A stretch of 64,000 nucleotides of DNA from Actinomycetes bacterium (lineage in GTDB: Bacteria > Actinomycetota > Actinomycetes > Actinomycetales > Cellulomonadaceae), in the NCBI GenBank assembly GCA_021793675.1, contig JAJYSG010000001.1, forward strand, positions 1 to 64,000, written 5' to 3'. Below the pieces are notes generated by a model. That model saw nothing but the letters and a program-made list of their open reading frames with translations. It was not told the DNA's origin and made no database searches. Shown here in pieces: positions 62,068-64,000 of this stretch. Position 1 is the stretch's first letter; every line of letters begins with the position of its first letter. The translations under genes and the position numbers were made by a program.

Positions 62068-62994
62068 ATGCTGGATCCTGCGGAGATCTACGAGGTGGAC
62101 GAGGACGTCGCGGCCGAGCTGGACGAGCGCGCCGCGGTGGGCACCGGTCCCGTGCTGGTGCATGCCGTCCGGGGGTTCGTCGACGCGGGGCACGCGGGTG
62201 AGATCGCGGCCGAGCACATGGTGGACGAGCTGCGCACCCGTCGCCTGGTGACGTTCGACGTCGACCAGCTGCTCGACTACCGCTCGCGGCGGCCCATGAT
62301 GACGTTCGACGCCTCGACCTGGAGCGAGTACGAGGAGCCGGAGCTGGTCGTCGACCTGGTCGACGACGCCGAGGGCACGCCATTCCTGCTGCTGCACGGG
62401 ACCGAGCCGGACGTGCAGTGGGAGCGGTACGTCGCGGCCGTCCGGCAGCTCGTCGAGCGGTTCTCCGTGCCGTTGACGGTCGGGATCCACGGCGTCCCGA
62501 TGGGGGTGCCGCACACGCGCCCGATCACCCTGACCGCTCACGCGACGCGCCCCGACCTGGTCGCCGACGTGCCGTCGTGGTTCGGCATGGTGCGGGTGCC
62601 CGCCTCGGCACAGACCCTGCTCGAGCTGCGGCTGGGTCAGTCCGGCCATGACGCCATGGGCTTCGTCGTGCACGTGCCGCACTACCTGGCGCAGTCGACG
62701 TACCCGCAGGCGGCCATCGCGGCGCTGCACCGGCTGGAGCGCACCACCGGCCTGGAGCTCAAGGTCGGTGAGCTCGAGGGCGCCGCCCAGGAGGCCGTCC
62801 GGCAGATCGATGAGCAGGTGGCGGGCTCGCCCGAGGTCGCCTCGCTCGTGCAGGCGCTCGAGGAGCAGTACGACGCGTTCACGCGCGGCATCGGCCGGGC
62901 CGGGCTGCTGGCCGCCACCGATCTGCCGACCGCCGACGAGCTGGGGGCCGAGTTCGAACGCTTTCTCGCGGAACAGGGTCCGGACGAAGGTTGA
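62068..62994 (+). CDS. PAC2 family protein
   Basis: The 308-residue protein belongs to the PAC2 (proteasome assembly chaperone-like) family of actinobacteria: AVRGFVDAGHAGEIAAEHMVD, YRSRRPMMTFDASTW, and LLLHGTEPDVQWERY. It has no enzymatic motif. Bacterial PAC2 proteins are common in proteasome-bearing actinobacteria, but a role in proteasome assembly is unproven. ATG 62068 is the best start by similarity; the GAAGGG site is far, and in-frame GTG starts lie upstream. It is divergent from helR. The C-terminus ends in a helix rich in Glu. Confidence 0.88.
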   Translation: MLDPAEIYEVDEDVAAELDERAAVGTGPVLVHAVRGFVDAGHAGEIAAEHMVDELRTRRLVTFDVDQLLDYRSRRPMMTFDASTWSEYEEPELVVDLVDDAEGTPFLLLHGTEPDVQWERYVAAVRQLVERFSVPLTVGIHGVPMGVPHTRPITLTAHATRPDLVADVPSWFGMVRVPASAQTLLELRLGQSGHDAMGFVVHVPHYLAQSTYPQAAIAALHRLERTTGLELKVGELEGAAQEAVRQIDEQVAGSPEVASLVQALEEQYDAFTRGIGRAGLLAATDLPTADELGAEFERFLAEQGPDEG

Positions 62995-63244
62995 CGTCCG
63001 CGGCGGCGCCTCGTTCGTCCGTTGACCGGATCGTTGTCGGCGTTTATCGGATCGTTGCCTTCAGGGACCTGAGAGCCTTCCGAAACAATGGCGGCGGCAG
63101 CGGGCCTCATGCGAGGATGCCTGCGTTGCAGTGACGTGCGGACGCTCGACCGGCAGGCTTGCCCCACCGGCGCAGGACGTGAGGCATTGCGGCAGCGGGG
63201 CAAGCGCGGTGCTTGCACCGTCACCGGGCAGAAGGAAGCTGGAC
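62995..63244 (+). promoter_or_regulatory. Promoter and long 5' untranslated region of the cold-shock gene
   Basis: TTGACC at 63022-63027 is a -35 candidate, with an AT-rich TTTATC at 63043-63048 near the -10. Direct repeats CGGATCGTTG at 63027-63036 and 63048-63057 are 21 bp apart, two helical turns. The ~180-nt untranslated leader before the ATG is typical of csp genes with temperature-sensitive RNA. No gene is supported here. Confidence 0.55.
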
Positions 63245-63448
63245 ATGGCACAGGGTGCTGTCAAGTGGTTCAACGCCGAGAAGGGCTACGGGTTCATCGC
63301 CCAGGACGGCGGCGGCGCCGACGTCTTCGTCCACTACTCGGCCATTGACTCGCAGGGCTACCGGTCTCTGGACGAGGGCCAGCGTGTCGAGTTCGAGATC
63401 ACGCAGGGCGCCAAGGGCCCGCAGGCCGAGCACGTCAAGCCGCTCTGA
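63245..63448 (+). CDS. Cold-shock domain protein
   Basis: The 67-residue protein is a single CSD RNA/DNA chaperone. It has RNP1 KGYGFI and RNP2 VFVHYS, with Trp-Phe (VKWFNAEKG) in the first strand. Such proteins melt RNA secondary structure and act in cold adaptation or growth. An AGAAGGAAG site precedes the ATG, and a long leader suggests post-transcriptional control. A strong terminator lies 38 bp downstream. Which csp paralogue (cspA/B) it is cannot be told. Confidence 0.95.
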   Translation: MAQGAVKWFNAEKGYGFIAQDGGGADVFVHYSAIDSQGYRSLDEGQRVEFEITQGAKGPQAEHVKPL

Positions 63449-63486
63449 ACGACGCCGACGGCCCTCGCGGTCGTCGTGACGGCGAG

Positions 63487-63520
63487 AAGGACCGTTCCCG
63501 CACCGGCGGGGGCGGTCCTT
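63487..63520 (+). terminator. Terminator after the cold-shock gene
   Basis: AAGGACCG and CCCGC pair with GCGGG and CGGTCCTT around an ACCG loop, with small internal bulges, followed by CGTCGTTT. It could also act for the convergent downstream gene. Confidence 0.85.
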
Positions 63521-63548
63521 CGTCGTTTCCGGGCCATGGCGCCGCGGC

Positions 63549-64000
63549 TCAGGCCGGCGGGTCGTGGTGCACGGGGGAGCGGCCGACGAAGCCGGCGAGG
63601 TCGTCGCCCAGCAGGATGCGCGCAGGCACCGGCAGCGTGCGCAGTGCCCTCGCCAGCGCAGCGGAACCCAGCAGATCGGCGTCGTCGGTCCCCGCGACGA
63701 CGAGGTTGCCGTAGCGCCGACCGCGCAGCACCGCCGGCTCGGCGATGACCGCGCAGTGCCCGAAGACCGTGGCCGCGGTCGCCGCCTCGGAGCGTGCCAG
63801 GGCCAGCGGCGGGCGGTCCGCGCAGTTCGCCAGGTAGACGCCGGTGGGCCGCAGCACCCGTGCGACGTCGGCGACGAACTCGGCCGTCGTCAGGTGCGGT
63901 GGCGTCCCGTCGCCCGCGAACGCGTCGCGCACGACGAGGTCCGCGGAGGCGTCGGCCAGGCCGGAGAGCGCGTGCCGCGCGTCGTCGATGCGGATCCGCA
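63549..64000 (-). CDS. Spermidine synthase-like protein, 5'-truncated by the window edge
   Basis: The visible ~150 C-terminal residues belong to a spermine/spermidine synthase-like methyltransferase-fold protein: IRIDDARHALSG, DLVVRDAFAGD, then PHLTTAEFVADVARVLRPTGVYLANCAD and RYGNLVVAGT. The catalytic Asp-region (D in LVVRDAF) is present, but the N-terminal part lies beyond the window. Actinobacterial members of this group often lack proven aminopropyltransferase activity. It converges with the csp gene. Substrate unknown. Confidence 0.8.
   Translation of the reverse strand, partial: RIRIDDARHALSGLADASADLVVRDAFAGDGTPPHLTTAEFVADVARVLRPTGVYLANCADRPPLALARSEAATAATVFGHCAVIAEPAVLRGRRYGNLVVAGTDDADLLGSAALARALRTLPVPARILLGDDLAGFVGRSPVHHDPPA

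Overview
This window reads as a chromosomal, vertically inherited stretch of a high-GC actinobacterium. Codon third positions are overwhelmingly G or C, GTG starts are very common, and the gene orders (infB-rbfA, truB-ribF, rpsO-pnp, thyA-folA, dapA-rnj, ftsK-pgsA-cinA-clgR, DUF3046-recA-recX, miaB-miaA-dapF-hflX, lexA-nrdR) are actinobacterial. The recA-recX-rny-miaB order, the RNase Y gene and the small DUF5302 gene point to Micrococcales; I think a Cellulomonas-like organism is most likely, but the genus is an inference.

Layout. 1-4.4 kb: the 3' part of infB, then rbfA and a GalT-like DUF4921 gene. 4.4-6.5 kb: an MFS exporter divergent from a TetR regulator. 6.5-9.1 kb: truB, ribF and a winged-helix regulator preceded by a five-cysteine leader ORF. 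9.4-13.6 kb: rpsO, pnp and an M16 protease. 13.6-16.4 kb: a membrane protein, dapB with a membrane/TPR partner, and a GNAT enzyme. 16.5-17.0 kb: a decayed IS1380-type insertion sequence, the only mobile DNA seen. 17.1-19.7 kb: azlCD and an aldehyde dehydrogenase. 19.7-23.8 kb: thyA-folA, dapA and RNase J. 23.8-28.4 kb: a dual GGDEF-EAL protein divergent from ftsK. 28.5-31.8 kb: a CapA-like gene, pgsA, cinA and clgR. 31.8-37.6 kb: a Nei-type glycosylase and the giant helicase Lhr. 37.7-42.9 kb: a DUF3046 / phosphatase-superfamily / metallo-beta-lactamase run leading into recA-recX. 43.0-52.9 kb: rny, miaB, two paralogous YbjN genes, a dioxygenase-like gene, miaA, dapF, a GNAT gene, an RsmC-like methyltransferase and hflX. 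52.9-58.3 kb: a DinG-type helicase, ldh, lexA divergent from a LysM gene, nrdR and DUF5302. 58.3-64 kb: serA, HelR, a PAC2 protein, a cold-shock protein and a partial spermidine-synthase-like gene.

Functionally the window is rich in DNA repair and the SOS response (recA, recX, lexA with two LexA-type boxes beside a LysM gene, a DinG-type helicase, lhr, nei), RNA processing and decay (pnp, rnj, rny, miaA, miaB, truB, rbfA, rpsO), and lysine/diaminopimelate synthesis (dapA, dapB, dapF). Two regulatory themes stand out. First, many genes have a TANNNT-like -10 hexamer 6-8 nt before the start codon, which predicts leaderless mRNAs. Second, a predicted leaderless polycysteine ORF precedes the winged-helix gene, followed by alternative hairpins, which suggests cysteine-responsive attenuation. 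I saw no tRNA, rRNA, CRISPR array, prophage or defence island.
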